Source: Salinirubellus litoreus
Lineage (GTDB): Archaea > Halobacteriota > Halobacteria > Halobacteriales > Haloarculaceae
NCBI RefSeq assembly: GCF_037335815.1
Contig: NZ_CP147841.1
Coordinates: 3,906,001 to 3,970,000, forward strand
DNA: 64,000 nucleotides
Direction of reading: 5' to 3'
A model generated the notes under the pieces. The model was not told the origin of the DNA. It was given only the letters and a program-made list of their open reading frames with translations, and did no database searches. The stretch's first letter is position 1, and the number at the start of each line of letters is the position of its first letter. The position numbers and the translations under genes are program-made. Positions 40,910 to 49,431 of the stretch are shown here, one piece after another.

Positions 40910-42391
40910 ATGGACGAGCGGTCAGTCCTCCCGCACGACGGTACACAGGAGCGATCACGGATGGAACGGAAAGAGGACACGAGGCTTCCCGAGGACGCCC
41001 TCGACCGCGTCAGCGACGGGTTCTTCGTGGTCGACCGGGACTGGCACGTCACGTACATGAACCCCGCGGGCGAGGAACTCCTCGACGCGAGTGCGGAGGA
41101 ACTCGTCGGCGAGGAGCTCTGGGCGTCGTTCCCGGGGGCGGTCGGAACGGCGTTCTACGACGCCTATCACAGGGCCGTCGAGACCGGCGAGCCCGAGACG
41201 TTCGAGTCGTACTACGAGCCGCTCGACAGCTGGTTCGAGGTCCGGGCGTTCCCCTCCGAATCGGGCCTCTCGGTCTACTTCCGGGACATCACCGATCGGC
41301 GGCGGATCGAGGCCGACCTCCGCCGGGAGAAGTCACTGCTCGAGCGCGTCTTCGAGACGACGCCGGTCGCGCTCCTGATCATCGACGCCGACGGACACAT
41401 CGTGCGGGCGAACGGCCGCGCGGAGACGCTGCTCGGCGTCGCCGCGGACGAGATAACCGAGCGGACGTACGACCACCCCGACTGGAACCTGTTCGACGAG
41501 TCCGGCGATCCGCTCGACGGGGAGGACGCGTTTCCGGTCAGCCGCGTGTTCGAGACGGGCGAGCCGGTCTTCGGTGCCGAACACGGTGTCGAGCAGCCCG
41601 ACGGCTCCCGTCTCTGGCTCTCGGTCAACGCCGTTCCGCACACCCACGCCGACGGGGAGGTCGGGCGCGTGGTCGTCGCCTTCGAGGACGTGACCCACCG
41701 CCGGGAGCGAGAGCGGGATCTGGAGTCGGCCAACCGGCAGTTCGAGGTGCTCAACCGTATCCTCCGACACGACGTCCGCAACGACGTGAGCGTCGTGCTC
41801 GGGTGGGCCGAGCTCCTCGAGGAGCGCCTCGACGACGAGGAGTCGCTGGAGCTGCTCGCCCGGATCCAGCGGACCGGCAGGGACGCCCTCCAGCTGACCG
41901 AGACGGGCAAGGACGTCATCGACGTGCTCTCGACCGACGGGGAGGTCCCGCTCGAACCGGTGTCGGTTCGAGACGTGCTCTCCGCGGAACTCACCAAACA
42001 CCGCGAGATGTACCCCCACGCCCAGTTCCGGGTCGAGGGGGAGCTCCCGGACCCCGACGTCGCGGTGGAGGCGAACGAGATGCTCTCGAGCGTCCTCGGG
42101 AACGTCCTCACGAACGCCGTCCAGCACAACGACACCGACGCCCCGACGGTCCTCGTCCGGGTGGAGACGACCGACCGGACGGTGACGGTCCACGTCGCCG
42201 ACGACGGGCCGGGGCTCACCCCCGGAGAGACGTCGATGTTCGAACGCGGCGAGAAGGGGCTCGACAGCGACGGTACCGGTCTCGGGCTCTACCTCGTCGA
42301 CGAACTCGTCTCGCGGTACGGCGGGGAGGTACGCACCTCCGAGAACGAGCCCCGCGGAACGGTCTTCAGTATCGAGCTGAACCGGGCGTAG
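40910..42391 (+). CDS. PAS-domain sensor histidine kinase
   Basis: 493 residues, no membrane helix. Two PAS domains (about 28-140 and 145-270: LDRVSDGFFVVDRDWHVTYM, VALLIIDADGHIVRANGRAE) are followed by the dimerisation helix with LNRILRHDVRND (phospho-acceptor His287, the haloarchaeal HisKA form), and the ATPase domain with LGNVLTNAVQHN (N box), VADDGPGLTPGE and SDGTGLGLYLVD (G boxes). It senses an internal signal and autophosphorylates. No response regulator adjoins; the HalX protein at 32550 is a possible partner only by proximity. The 249-base gap before it shows nothing. Confidence 0.92.
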   Translation: MDERSVLPHDGTQERSRMERKEDTRLPEDALDRVSDGFFVVDRDWHVTYMNPAGEELLDASAEELVGEELWASFPGAVGTAFYDAYHRAVETGEPETFESYYEPLDSWFEVRAFPSESGLSVYFRDITDRRRIEADLRREKSLLERVFETTPVALLIIDADGHIVRANGRAETLLGVAADEITERTYDHPDWNLFDESGDPLDGEDAFPVSRVFETGEPVFGAEHGVEQPDGSRLWLSVNAVPHTHADGEVGRVVVAFEDVTHRRERERDLESANRQFEVLNRILRHDVRNDVSVVLGWAELLEERLDDEESLELLARIQRTGRDALQLTETGKDVIDVLSTDGEVPLEPVSVRDVLSAELTKHREMYPHAQFRVEGELPDPDVAVEANEMLSSVLGNVLTNAVQHNDTDAPTVLVRVETTDRTVTVHVADDGPGLTPGETSMFERGEKGLDSDGTGLGLYLVDELVSRYGGEVRTSENEPRGTVFSIELNRA

Positions 42392-42565
42392 CGCCGACCG
42401 GCGTCCCGATTCGACGGTTCGGCGTTTGATCCGTGTCCGTTCACCCTTTGTCGACTGTCGATCCCGGGAGGAGTTCGTCGGCAGTCGATCTCCGGTCCCC
42501 GGACGCCGAGGTTCCTCCCGGGCTCTCGTCGCTCGTTCCGGGCCGACGAACGGTGACGACCCCTC

Positions 42566-43732
42566 TCAGACGCTCAGGAGTTCGAACGGCACCGGAGTGA
42601 AGCAGAGGGCACCGAGGACGAACGTGAGGACGCCGACGGCCATCCGCTTTCGATCGAGCGGCTCGTCGTAGATGGGCGTCGCGGGCCCGGCCCGGGCGAG
42701 TCCCAGCGAGATGAGCCCCCAGAACGTCCAGATGAGCACGGAGTCCCGGAGGTCCATCTGCTGGACGAAGTAGAGGTACGCCGAGAGCCCGAACAGCCCC
42801 AGGGGGACGAGCGCGGCGAGCGTCTCCTGGCGACGGCCCGCCATCGCCCGGACGAGGTGGCCGCCGTCGAGCTGACCGACGGGGATGAGGTTCAGGAACG
42901 TGACGAACATCCCGATCCAGCCGCCGAACACGACCGGGTTCACCGCGAGTGACGGGTCGGCGTAGCTGAGCGGTCGGCCGGTCAGCTCCGAGATGAGCAG
43001 CAGGAGCGGCGGGAAGCCGAACTCGATGTTGATCGCGTTCGGGTCGTCGAGGACCGCTTGCGGGACCTCGATCGGCGGGAGGTAGAGTCCGATCACCGTG
43101 ACGACGACGGTGGCGAGGAGCCCCGCCAGCGGCCCGGCCACGCCGATGTCGAACAGGGCCCTCCGGTCGGGGATGCGCCCCTTCATCCGGATGACCGCCC
43201 CGAGCGTCCCGATGAACGTCGGGACGGGGATGAAGTAGGGGAGCGAGGCCTCGACGTCGTGGTACCGCGAGAGGACGTAGTGGCCCAGTTCGTGGACGCC
43301 GAGCACGCCCATCACGGCGAGCGCGAACGGCCAGCCGGCGAGCAGATCTAGCGGATCGCTCACCGGCTCGTAGTACCACATCGTGCCGGCGAGCAGCGTC
43401 GTCAGGACCGTCAGGAGGAACGTGACGACGTTCAGCCACGGAATCCCGTCGAGCCCGACCGCCCGGGGCTCCGCGACGAGGGCGTGTCGCGTGTTCTCGA
43501 TCTCCAGTCCCGTGATCGGGTCGGCCCGGGACTCCGTGACCGTCGTGAGCCGGACCTCGTAGCCGTGTTCGCGGAACAGGGGCCACACCTCCCGCTCGAG
43601 GACGTCCGGACCGACTCGCGGCTCGCCGACGTAGACGAGACGGTCGCCGTCGTGTCGCGTCTCCGCCACGTCGAACACCGAAGCGAACGACTCCGCCGGT
43701 GGCCCCTCGACCGGCGGCTCGCGGGGATCCAT
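42566..43732 (-). CDS. Site-2 protease family membrane metalloprotease
   Basis: 388 residues from ATG 43732. A cytoplasmic N-terminal domain (about 1-95) with LEREVWPLFREHGYEVRLTT is followed by several membrane helices. The zinc site is VHELGHYVLS (His147, Glu148, His151) with the second ligand Asp in PVGQLDGGHL near 300, the S2P/RseP pattern. It cuts membrane-bound substrates inside the bilayer. An AT-rich AAATAAAT (43757-43764) on the promoter side fits a TATA box about 25-30 bases before the start. No substrate is evident in the neighbourhood. Confidence 0.9.
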   Translation of the reverse strand: MDPREPPVEGPPAESFASVFDVAETRHDGDRLVYVGEPRVGPDVLEREVWPLFREHGYEVRLTTVTESRADPITGLEIENTRHALVAEPRAVGLDGIPWLNVVTFLLTVLTTLLAGTMWYYEPVSDPLDLLAGWPFALAVMGVLGVHELGHYVLSRYHDVEASLPYFIPVPTFIGTLGAVIRMKGRIPDRRALFDIGVAGPLAGLLATVVVTVIGLYLPPIEVPQAVLDDPNAINIEFGFPPLLLLISELTGRPLSYADPSLAVNPVVFGGWIGMFVTFLNLIPVGQLDGGHLVRAMAGRRQETLAALVPLGLFGLSAYLYFVQQMDLRDSVLIWTFWGLISLGLARAGPATPIYDEPLDRKRMAVGVLTFVLGALCFTPVPFELLSV

Positions 43733-44050
43733 CACCCGACCGGAAGCGGTGGGCGGAAATAAATCCCCGGACACGCTCCTGCCGGGTTCGTCGATCGAAG
43801 CAGGGGTGAGGGGGCGTCTCGGGCGGAACGGGCGGCGGGGTCTCGCGGTATCCCGCTCGAATCCAGCGAGTATCCGTCCGGCGGGGTAGGGAGCCACGCC
43901 CGGAATCGGACGCGGCGGGTAAGGAGAGAGCGGTTCGGGGTCGTTCAGGGACGATACGGTGAGTGAGGGTGCTTCCCCATCCCCCGTTCGCTCCCCGTCG
44001 TCGGGGAGACGAGGTGCCGGGCGGGGACCCGACAGGCGATGCGTGCGGGG
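43733..44050. other. Non-coding 318 bases between two minus-strand genes
   Basis: It holds the TATA box of the site-2 protease (43757-43764, read ATTTATTT on the minus strand). 43991-44008 is a CTCCCCG / CGGGGAG hairpin with a TCGT loop, located just past the stop of the DUF7123 gene at 44051, so possibly its terminator, though no T-tract follows. The rest shows nothing. Confidence 0.5.
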
Positions 44051-44302
44051 TCAGACGGGCTCGACGCGCCACGTCGTCGCCGACGTGTACGACCACTTCT
44101 CGATCTCGAGATCGGTCGCGGAGTCGCGGAGCTTGACCATCAGCGCGCCGATCTCCTTCGGCGAGAGGTCGACCTCGTCGGCGATGAACTTCGACTTGAA
44201 GTAGATCTCGCCATCCGTAGCCCGCTCGCGCAGGTACGAGAGCAGTCGGCCTTCCTTGTCCTCGGGCGTCGTCTCGGTGGAGGGTTGCTGTATCGCGCTC
44301 AT
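44051..44302 (-). CDS. DUF7123-family small protein
   Basis: 83 residues from ATG 44302 (MSAIQQPST). The core EGRLLSYLRERATDGEIYFK then SKFIADEVDLSPKEIGALMVKL then ATTWRVEPV defines the haloarchaeal DUF7123 family, a compact wHTH-like helical fold in which the DEVDLSPKEIGALM segment resembles a DNA-recognition helix-turn-helix. A paralogue lies at 49432. A TATA box at 44340-44346 and the operator-like CCTTTCAC cluster at 44394-44447 precede it. Regulatory role inferred. Confidence 0.8.
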   Translation of the reverse strand: MSAIQQPSTETTPEDKEGRLLSYLRERATDGEIYFKSKFIADEVDLSPKEIGALMVKLRDSATDLEIEKWSYTSATTWRVEPV

Positions 44303-44339
44303 CTGTGACACCTCGATCTTCCCTACCCCCTGGAACCCC

Positions 44340-44346
44340 ATATATA
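44340..44346 (-). promoter_or_regulatory. TATA box of the DUF7123 gene
   Basis: ATATATA (minus strand TATATAT) lies 38 bases before the ATG at 44302 and is the strongest AT stretch of the region. Confidence 0.55.
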
Positions 44347-44393
44347 GCGACGAACCTTGCCGCCGATTCGAGAGATTTCGACCGAAAACCGGC

Positions 44394-44447
44394 GTGAAAG
44401 GTTCCTTTCACGAAGGGCTCAGAAGTCTTTAGACCTTTCACAAAGGG
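44394..44447. promoter_or_regulatory. CCTTTCAC operator cluster upstream of DUF7123
   Basis: 44394-44411 is a near-palindrome (GTGAAAGG, 2 bases, CCTTTCAC). The second half begins CCTTTCACGAAGGG (44404-44417), and a second copy CCTTTCACAAAGGG (44434-44447) follows exactly 30 bases, about three helical turns, downstream. The sites lie 48-101 bases upstream of the TATA box at 44340-44346, where an archaeal activator would bind. Confidence 0.5.
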
Positions 44448-44572
44448 ATATGAGAGTGTATTGGGTGCGTTCTCGACTGGCGAGAACGACCGGTAGCCCT
44501 CGACAATCGGGCGACGTTAGGGTGGTCCTCACCGGTCGTCGGCGGTGTTGGTCGCGCCGCGCGCGGTGCTGG

Positions 44573-45367
44573 TCACTCGCGTTCGTGGACCCAGAACGTC
44601 TCCTCGGTCGTGACCTCCTTCTTGAAGATCGGGACCTCCTCCTTCAGCCGGTCGATGCCGTCCTCGACGGTCCGAAACGCCTCGCGTCGGTGTCCCGCGA
44701 GCACCACCACGAAGACGATGTCCTCCCCGTCCGGGATCACGCCCGTCCGGTGGTGCATGAGGACGTCGAGGACGCCGTCGCACTCCTCCAGTTCGGCTTC
44801 CAGGTCGCGCATCCGGCGTTCGGCCACCCCCTCGTACTTCTCGAACTCGAGGTACTCGGTCGGCGCGTCGTCCTCGCCGTCCTTCGACCGCACCCGCCCG
44901 GTGAACGTGGCGATTGCCCCCGCGCGGTCCGCACGCGGGGAGCGTTTCACCCGTGCGACGAGCGACTCCAGGGTTTCGTGGGGTTCGACGCCCTCCAGGA
45001 GGTCGAGGACCGGTTCGAGATCCTCGCCGGGGTCGACCACCAGGTCGTGGTCGGCCGCCTCCGTCGACTCGACGGCGACCTGTACGAGCCGCGCCTCGGG
45101 GCGGTCGAGCACGATCGCGTAGTCGTGGTCGGGTGCGAGTCGATCGAGTACCTCGTCGAGCGTCGCCGGTTCGCCGCTCGCGTGCCACCCGTCGGGGCCG
45201 AGGTCGTAGGTGGTCGCCGCGCCCTCACGTCGGGTGGCCACCCCGCCGTCGGTCGCGCCGTCACCCGTCTGCTCCCCTCTAATGAGCGCCACGCGGCCGT
45301 CCAGCCGGTCGACGAGTCGATCGGCGAACTCCCCCGAGTCGGGACCGACGATGCCGAGCGTTCGCAT
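44573..45367 (-). CDS. moaE: MobB-MoaE fusion: molybdopterin synthase large subunit
   Basis: 264 residues. The C-terminal half (about 127-264) is MoaE: GAIATFTGRVRSK, EYLEFEKYEGVAERRM, VLMHHRTGVIPDGEDIVFVVVL, AFRTVEDGIDRLKEEVPIFKKE. The N-terminal half has the MobB plan (LGIVGPDSGEFADRLVDRL) but the P-loop lysine and second glycine of GxxxxGK(T/S) are gone, so it cannot bind GTP. MoaE with a thiocarboxylated SAMP/MoaD partner puts sulfur into precursor Z for molybdenum cofactor. Haloferax MoaE also has a MobB-like N-domain. The promoter is divergent to pyrH-lysS. Confidence 0.9.
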   Translation of the reverse strand: MRTLGIVGPDSGEFADRLVDRLDGRVALIRGEQTGDGATDGGVATRREGAATTYDLGPDGWHASGEPATLDEVLDRLAPDHDYAIVLDRPEARLVQVAVESTEAADHDLVVDPGEDLEPVLDLLEGVEPHETLESLVARVKRSPRADRAGAIATFTGRVRSKDGEDDAPTEYLEFEKYEGVAERRMRDLEAELEECDGVLDVLMHHRTGVIPDGEDIVFVVVLAGHRREAFRTVEDGIDRLKEEVPIFKKEVTTEETFWVHERE

Positions 45368-45496
45368 ATCCGAACCAGCGCCCGCCGGCGCTTGTAGGTG
45401 TCGCTCGCAAGCGGTCTCGCGAGTGATCGGTCGTCCGTGCGGACCGGCGTCACCCTTTGAGAACCGTTAAACGGGGCCCCCAGCTACACCGTTCCA

Positions 45497-46195
45497 ATGA
45501 GAGTCGTCGTCTCCGTCGGCGGGAGCGTCCTCGCGCCGAACCTGCGCGCCGACCGGGTCCGGGAGTACGCGGCGTGTCTCACGGCGCTCGTCGACGCCGG
45601 ACACGAGGTCGCGGCGGTGGTCGGCGGCGGTGGGGTCGCCCGCGAGTACATCGGCACGGCCCGCGAGGTCGGTGCGAACGAGGGACAGCTCGACCAGCTC
45701 GGTATCGAGGTGACGCGGCTGAACGCGCGGCTCCTCCTCGCGGCGCTGGACGACCGCGCGAACCCGACACCGTTCGAGGCGTACGAACCCGCATCCGCGG
45801 CCCTCTCCCGCGGCGAACTCGTCGTGATGGGCGGGATCGTCCCCGGTCAGACCACCGACGCCGTGGGTGCCATGCTGGCCGAGTACGCCGAGGCGGATCT
45901 GCTCGTCTACGCCACGAGCGTCCCGGGGGTGTTCGACGCCGACCCGAACGCGGAGGCGGACGCGACGCGGTACGAGGAGCTGAGCGCGACCGATCTCGTC
46001 TCGTTGATCGCGGCGGGCGAGTCGCTCGGCTCGGCCGGATCGAGTGCACCGATCGACCTCCTGGCCGCGAAGCTCCTCCAGCGGTCCGGGACCCGAACGT
46101 ACGTGCTCGACGGATCCGATCCGGACCGGGTCCGAGAGGCGGTCGAGACCGGCGAGTTCGAGGGGACCGAGATCCGTCCGGACGGCTCAGCATGA
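45497..46195 (+). CDS. pyrH: Archaeal UMP kinase
   Basis: 232 residues of the amino-acid-kinase fold: MRVVVSVGGSVLAPN, VAAVVGGGGVAREYIG and DLLVYATSVPGVFDADPNA. It makes UDP from UMP in the cytoplasm, linking to pyrC at 18037. It overlaps lysS by four bases (ATGA), so both are in one operon, a known haloarchaeal pair. Confidence 0.93.
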   Translation: MRVVVSVGGSVLAPNLRADRVREYAACLTALVDAGHEVAAVVGGGGVAREYIGTAREVGANEGQLDQLGIEVTRLNARLLLAALDDRANPTPFEAYEPASAALSRGELVVMGGIVPGQTTDAVGAMLAEYAEADLLVYATSVPGVFDADPNAEADATRYEELSATDLVSLIAAGESLGSAGSSAPIDLLAAKLLQRSGTRTYVLDGSDPDRVREAVETGEFEGTEIRPDGSA

Positions 46196-47841
46196 CGTTC
46201 CGACCCACCTCGCCGCACACGCTCAACGAGACCGAACACCGGCGCGCCTTCTGGGCGGACGCCGTCGCCGATGCCATCGAGGCCCGCGATCCCGACGAAC
46301 CGATCGTCATCAAGGGCGGCATCTCCCCCTCCGGCGTTCCTCACCTCGGGAACATGAACGAGGTGCTCCGTGGCTACTTCGTCGCCGAGGTGCTCCGCGA
46401 GCGGGGCCACGAGGTCCGGCAGGTGTTCACCGCCGACGACCGCGACCCTCTCCGGAAGCTCCCCCGGAAACTCGCCGACGCCGAGGGGAACCTCGTCGGT
46501 CTCGGCGAGGTCGACGCGGGCGCGCTCGGCCGGAACCTCGGCCACCCCTACACCTCGATTCCGGACCCGTTCGGGGAGGCCGACTCCTACGGCGCGCACT
46601 TCACGGACCTCATCGAGCGGTCGGCGGAACTGCTCGACGTCCCCATCGAGGTGGTCTCGACGACCGAACTCTACGAATCCGGGCAGTTCGACGACGTCGT
46701 CCGGCACGTCCTCGAACACCGCAAGGACGCGAGGGAGATACTTGCGAACTACCAGGACAAGGTCGACTCGGACTACGTCCCGTTCAACCCGATCTGCGAG
46801 AGCTGCGGGAAGATCACCGAGGCCGTCCTCTCGGTCGATCTCGGTAGCGAAACGGTCGAGTACGAGTGTACGGACATGACCGCCGGCGACCGGGTGATCG
46901 AGGGGTGCGGGCATCGGGGGACGGCGACGTTCCGCGAGGGGAAGCTCCCGTGGCGGTTCGAGTGGCCCGCCCAGTGGCAGGTCCTCGACGTCGACTTCGA
47001 GCCGTTCGGCAAGGACCACGCCGAGGGGTCCTGGGTCTCGGGCGAGCACATCGCCGAGGAGTTACTGGGGATCGACGCCCCGCTCCCGATGGTCTACGAG
47101 TGGTTCACGCTGGACGGCGAGCCGTTCAGCTCGAGCGAGGGGAACGTGATCCTCGTCTCGGAGGTGCTCTCGCTGATCGAGCCCGAGGTGCTCCGGTACT
47201 TCTTCGCCAAGGACCCGAAGAAGGCCCGCGACTTCTCGATCGAGCGGCTCGACCAGCTCGTCGACGAGTTCGATCGAGCGGAACGGCTCCACTTCGGCGA
47301 GGAGGACGGTACGGAAAAGGAGACGGCGCTCGCCGAGCGGGTCTACCCGTTCGTCGTCGAGGAGGTCCGAGAGGGACGGGTCCGCATCCCCTACACCTAC
47401 GCCGCGGTGCTCGGGATGACCGACGAGGCCGACCTCAGGGTGACGATGGCCGAGCGCGCCGGTCACCTCCCGCCCGACGCGCCGGAGTGGGCCCGCGAGG
47501 CGGCGCTCGGCAGGATAGAGCTCGCCCGGACGTGGGCCGAGCGGACGGACAACGAGTACAACTACGAACTCGCCGAGTCGCTCCCGGACGTCGAGTTCGA
47601 CGGAAACGTCGAGGCGGCGCTCGACGACCTCGCGGCGTTCATCGAGTGCGAATCCCCCGACGACGAGACCCTGCAGGGCGAGATCTACGAGACCGCCCGT
47701 CGACACGACGTCGACGTGGGTACGTTCTTCACGGCGGGCTATCGGCTGTTCCTTGATACGGACGAGGGTCCGCGGCTCGGGCCGTTCCTCGCTGCCCTCG
47801 ACAGGGCGTTCGTGCTGAAGCGGTTGCGGCGCGAGGCGTGA
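46192..47841 (+). CDS. lysS: Lysyl-tRNA synthetase, class I
   Basis: 549 residues from ATG 46192. The class I signatures are SGVPHLGN (HIGH-like, about 47-54) and SSSEGNVI (KMSKS-like, about 313-320). The zinc-finger CESCGK...CGHRG with cysteines near 200-240 is typical of class I LysRS. It charges tRNA-Lys; most bacteria use class II instead. It starts inside pyrH's stop. The stop codon itself lies within the first hairpin of train B (47833-47857). Confidence 0.95.
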   Translation: MTFRPTSPHTLNETEHRRAFWADAVADAIEARDPDEPIVIKGGISPSGVPHLGNMNEVLRGYFVAEVLRERGHEVRQVFTADDRDPLRKLPRKLADAEGNLVGLGEVDAGALGRNLGHPYTSIPDPFGEADSYGAHFTDLIERSAELLDVPIEVVSTTELYESGQFDDVVRHVLEHRKDAREILANYQDKVDSDYVPFNPICESCGKITEAVLSVDLGSETVEYECTDMTAGDRVIEGCGHRGTATFREGKLPWRFEWPAQWQVLDVDFEPFGKDHAEGSWVSGEHIAEELLGIDAPLPMVYEWFTLDGEPFSSSEGNVILVSEVLSLIEPEVLRYFFAKDPKKARDFSIERLDQLVDEFDRAERLHFGEEDGTEKETALAERVYPFVVEEVREGRVRIPYTYAAVLGMTDEADLRVTMAERAGHLPPDAPEWAREAALGRIELARTWAERTDNEYNYELAESLPDVEFDGNVEAALDDLAAFIECESPDDETLQGEIYETARRHDVDVGTFFTAGYRLFLDTDEGPRLGPFLAALDRAFVLKRLRREA

Positions 47842-48042
47842 ACGAAGTGAACGCCTCGGTGTGGCGAGCGGGGAGCAGCGCGATCCGCGAGCAGGGGGGC
47901 GTGAACGAAGTGAACGTCTCCTATTGTGCGAACGGCGAACGGAGTGAGCCGTGAGCGACGCGAGGGCTGACCGGAGGGAAGCCCTCGGTCCGGCGAGCGG
48001 CGAAGCCACGAGCAGGGAGGCCTGAGCGTAGCGAAGGCCTCC
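47833..48042. repeat. Hairpin train B: at least six hairpins with the loop GARCGNAGYGA
   Basis: 47833-47857 (7-bp GAGGCGT / ACGCCTC, loop GAACGAAGTGA) contains the lysS stop codon. A GCGGG/TCCGC hairpin (loop GAGCAGCGCGA) follows near 47868-47888. A further hairpin with G-U pairs spans about 47897-47921. 47932-47952 (ACGGC/GCCGT, loop GAACGGAGTGA) is identical to 20851-20871. 47961-47987 has CGAGGGCT/AGCCCTCG (loop GACCGGAGGGA); 48016-48042 has GGAGGCCT/AGGCCTCC (loop GAGCGTAGCGA). Stems vary and pair; the loop stays. Confidence 0.82.
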
Positions 48043-48110
48043 TGTGCGGAACGGGGTGGACGCCGAGTCCCGGTGGACGAACGAGCCGCTCGTACGGTGG
48101 CGCCCGGCGA

Positions 48111-48827
48111 CTACCGTATCGCGTCGAGCACCGCGCACACGCTCTCGGCAGCGCCCGCCAGGAGTCGCTCGCCCTCCTCGGCGGTCGCCGGCGTCGGATC
48201 GCCGACGTTCCCGCTCTCGCTGAACTCGTCGAAGTCGTAGGCGACGTTCGTCCCGGCGACGAACCGGCCGAACGACCCGGCACCTCCCTCGGCGGCCTCC
48301 GGAAAGCGGTCCTCGTGGACGAGATCCGGGCGCAGGGCGAGCATCGCGCTCGTCTCGACGGGGCCGCCGTGACCCAGCGGGAGGTCGGTGTCGAGGTCGT
48401 CGAACCAGGTGAACGCGACGGCCCGGCAGTCGCCGTCACGGGTGACACGAGCACAGATCTCCCGGAGCGCGTCGGTGTTCCCGCCGTGGCCGTTCACGAC
48501 CACCGTGCGGTCGAACCCGTGGCCCGCGAGCGACCGGAGGACGTCGCCCACGTACGCCCGGAGGGTGTCCTCGGTGACCCAGAGGCTCCCGTCGAACGCG
48601 CGGTGCTCCTCGGCGACCCCGACGGGGACGGGCGGCGCGACGACCACCCGCTCGTCGTTCTCCGCCTCGTATCGGTCGACAGCCCTCCCCGCGATCGCCT
48701 CGGCGGTCATGGAGTCGACCCCGAGCGGGGCGTGCGGGCCGTGCTGTTCGGTGCTCCCGACCGGGAGCAGCGCGAGGCGCGTGTCGGCGTCCCGCGCGTC
48801 GGTCCAGGACTGCTCGTCCAGGCGCAT
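48111..48827 (-). CDS. Creatininase/ArfB-family metal-dependent amidohydrolase
   Basis: 238 residues from ATG 48827 (MRLDEQSWTDARD). Metal ligands are in LPVGSTEQHGPHAPLGVDS (Glu, His, His, Asp) and VVVNGHGGNTDALRE (His), then ETSAMLALRPDLV (Glu). Archaeal members include ArfB, the formamide hydrolase of the flavin/F420 (Fo) pyrimidine route. With cofC and cofG in the same window this is an attractive assignment, but creatininase-like amidases of other function exist, so it is left open. It lies in a divergent region facing away from lysS. Confidence 0.82.
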   Translation of the reverse strand: MRLDEQSWTDARDADTRLALLPVGSTEQHGPHAPLGVDSMTAEAIAGRAVDRYEAENDERVVVAPPVPVGVAEEHRAFDGSLWVTEDTLRAYVGDVLRSLAGHGFDRTVVVNGHGGNTDALREICARVTRDGDCRAVAFTWFDDLDTDLPLGHGGPVETSAMLALRPDLVHEDRFPEAAEGGAGSFGRFVAGTNVAYDFDEFSESGNVGDPTPATAEEGERLLAGAAESVCAVLDAIR

Positions 48828-48905
48828 GGATGGTCGAGAGCGCCCGGCGGCTTGAATGGTTCTCACCCTCGCCCTCGCTCTCCCCCGGGCCGCCCCCCGG
48901 CGGAA

Positions 48906-49298
48906 CTACCGCTGTGCCCGGTCGCGCCACTCGCGCTGCTGTTCGCGCTCGGTGACGTGGCCGACCCCCTCCGCGAGGTGGTCGCGGACGCGCCGTTCGA
49001 ACCCGGTCGTCTCCGCGAGGAACCCTCGCTCGAACGCCTCGACGAGCTCGTAGGACCACCGGTCGTCGACGACGCCCGCCGGGAGGTGGTGGTCGCGTAT
49101 CTCGTCGGCGAACGCCCTGTGGCCCGCCTCGCGGAGGTGAGGCTCGGCAGCCGCGTACCGGTCCATCGCCCGCCCGACCTGGTGGTGAAAGGCGAGCAGG
49201 TGGCCGTACGCCCGCTGGACGTGCTCGCCCCCGAGCTGGAGCTCGTGTAGCGCCGCCCGCTCGGTCGACGTCGTCTCCGGTAGTTCTCTCCGTGGCAT
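48906..49298 (-). CDS. Conserved haloarchaeal helical protein, unknown function
   Basis: 130 residues, nearly all predicted helical: ALHELQLGGEHVQRAYGHLL, AFHHQVGRAMDRYAAAE, RAFADEIRDHHLPAGVVDDRW, SYELVEAFERGF. Several conserved-looking His, Glu and Asp residues (HH in two helices) are compatible with a metal-binding four-helix bundle, but I recognise only a pattern shared by haloarchaeal proteins of unknown role. The ATG at 49298 starts it. It is 78 bases upstream of the creatininase-family gene on the same strand, so a small operon is possible. Confidence 0.6.
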   Translation of the reverse strand: MPRRELPETTSTERAALHELQLGGEHVQRAYGHLLAFHHQVGRAMDRYAAAEPHLREAGHRAFADEIRDHHLPAGVVDDRWSYELVEAFERGFLAETTGFERRVRDHLAEGVGHVTEREQQREWRDRAQR

Positions 49299-49431
49299 GT
49301 ATCCACGTACGGACTCGCGTGGTAAACGTTTCCGCCCTTCACGGGCCGGGTCACGGAACCGGGTCGGCGTGAGTGAAACGGGCGTTTGAGGCTACGATAC
49401 CGTGTTGTGTACCCGGGTCGCAGTCGGAGCC

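Noticed and set aside
43991..44008. GC hairpin as firm intrinsic terminator
   Set aside because: It has no following T-tract, so it is only noted in the gap description.
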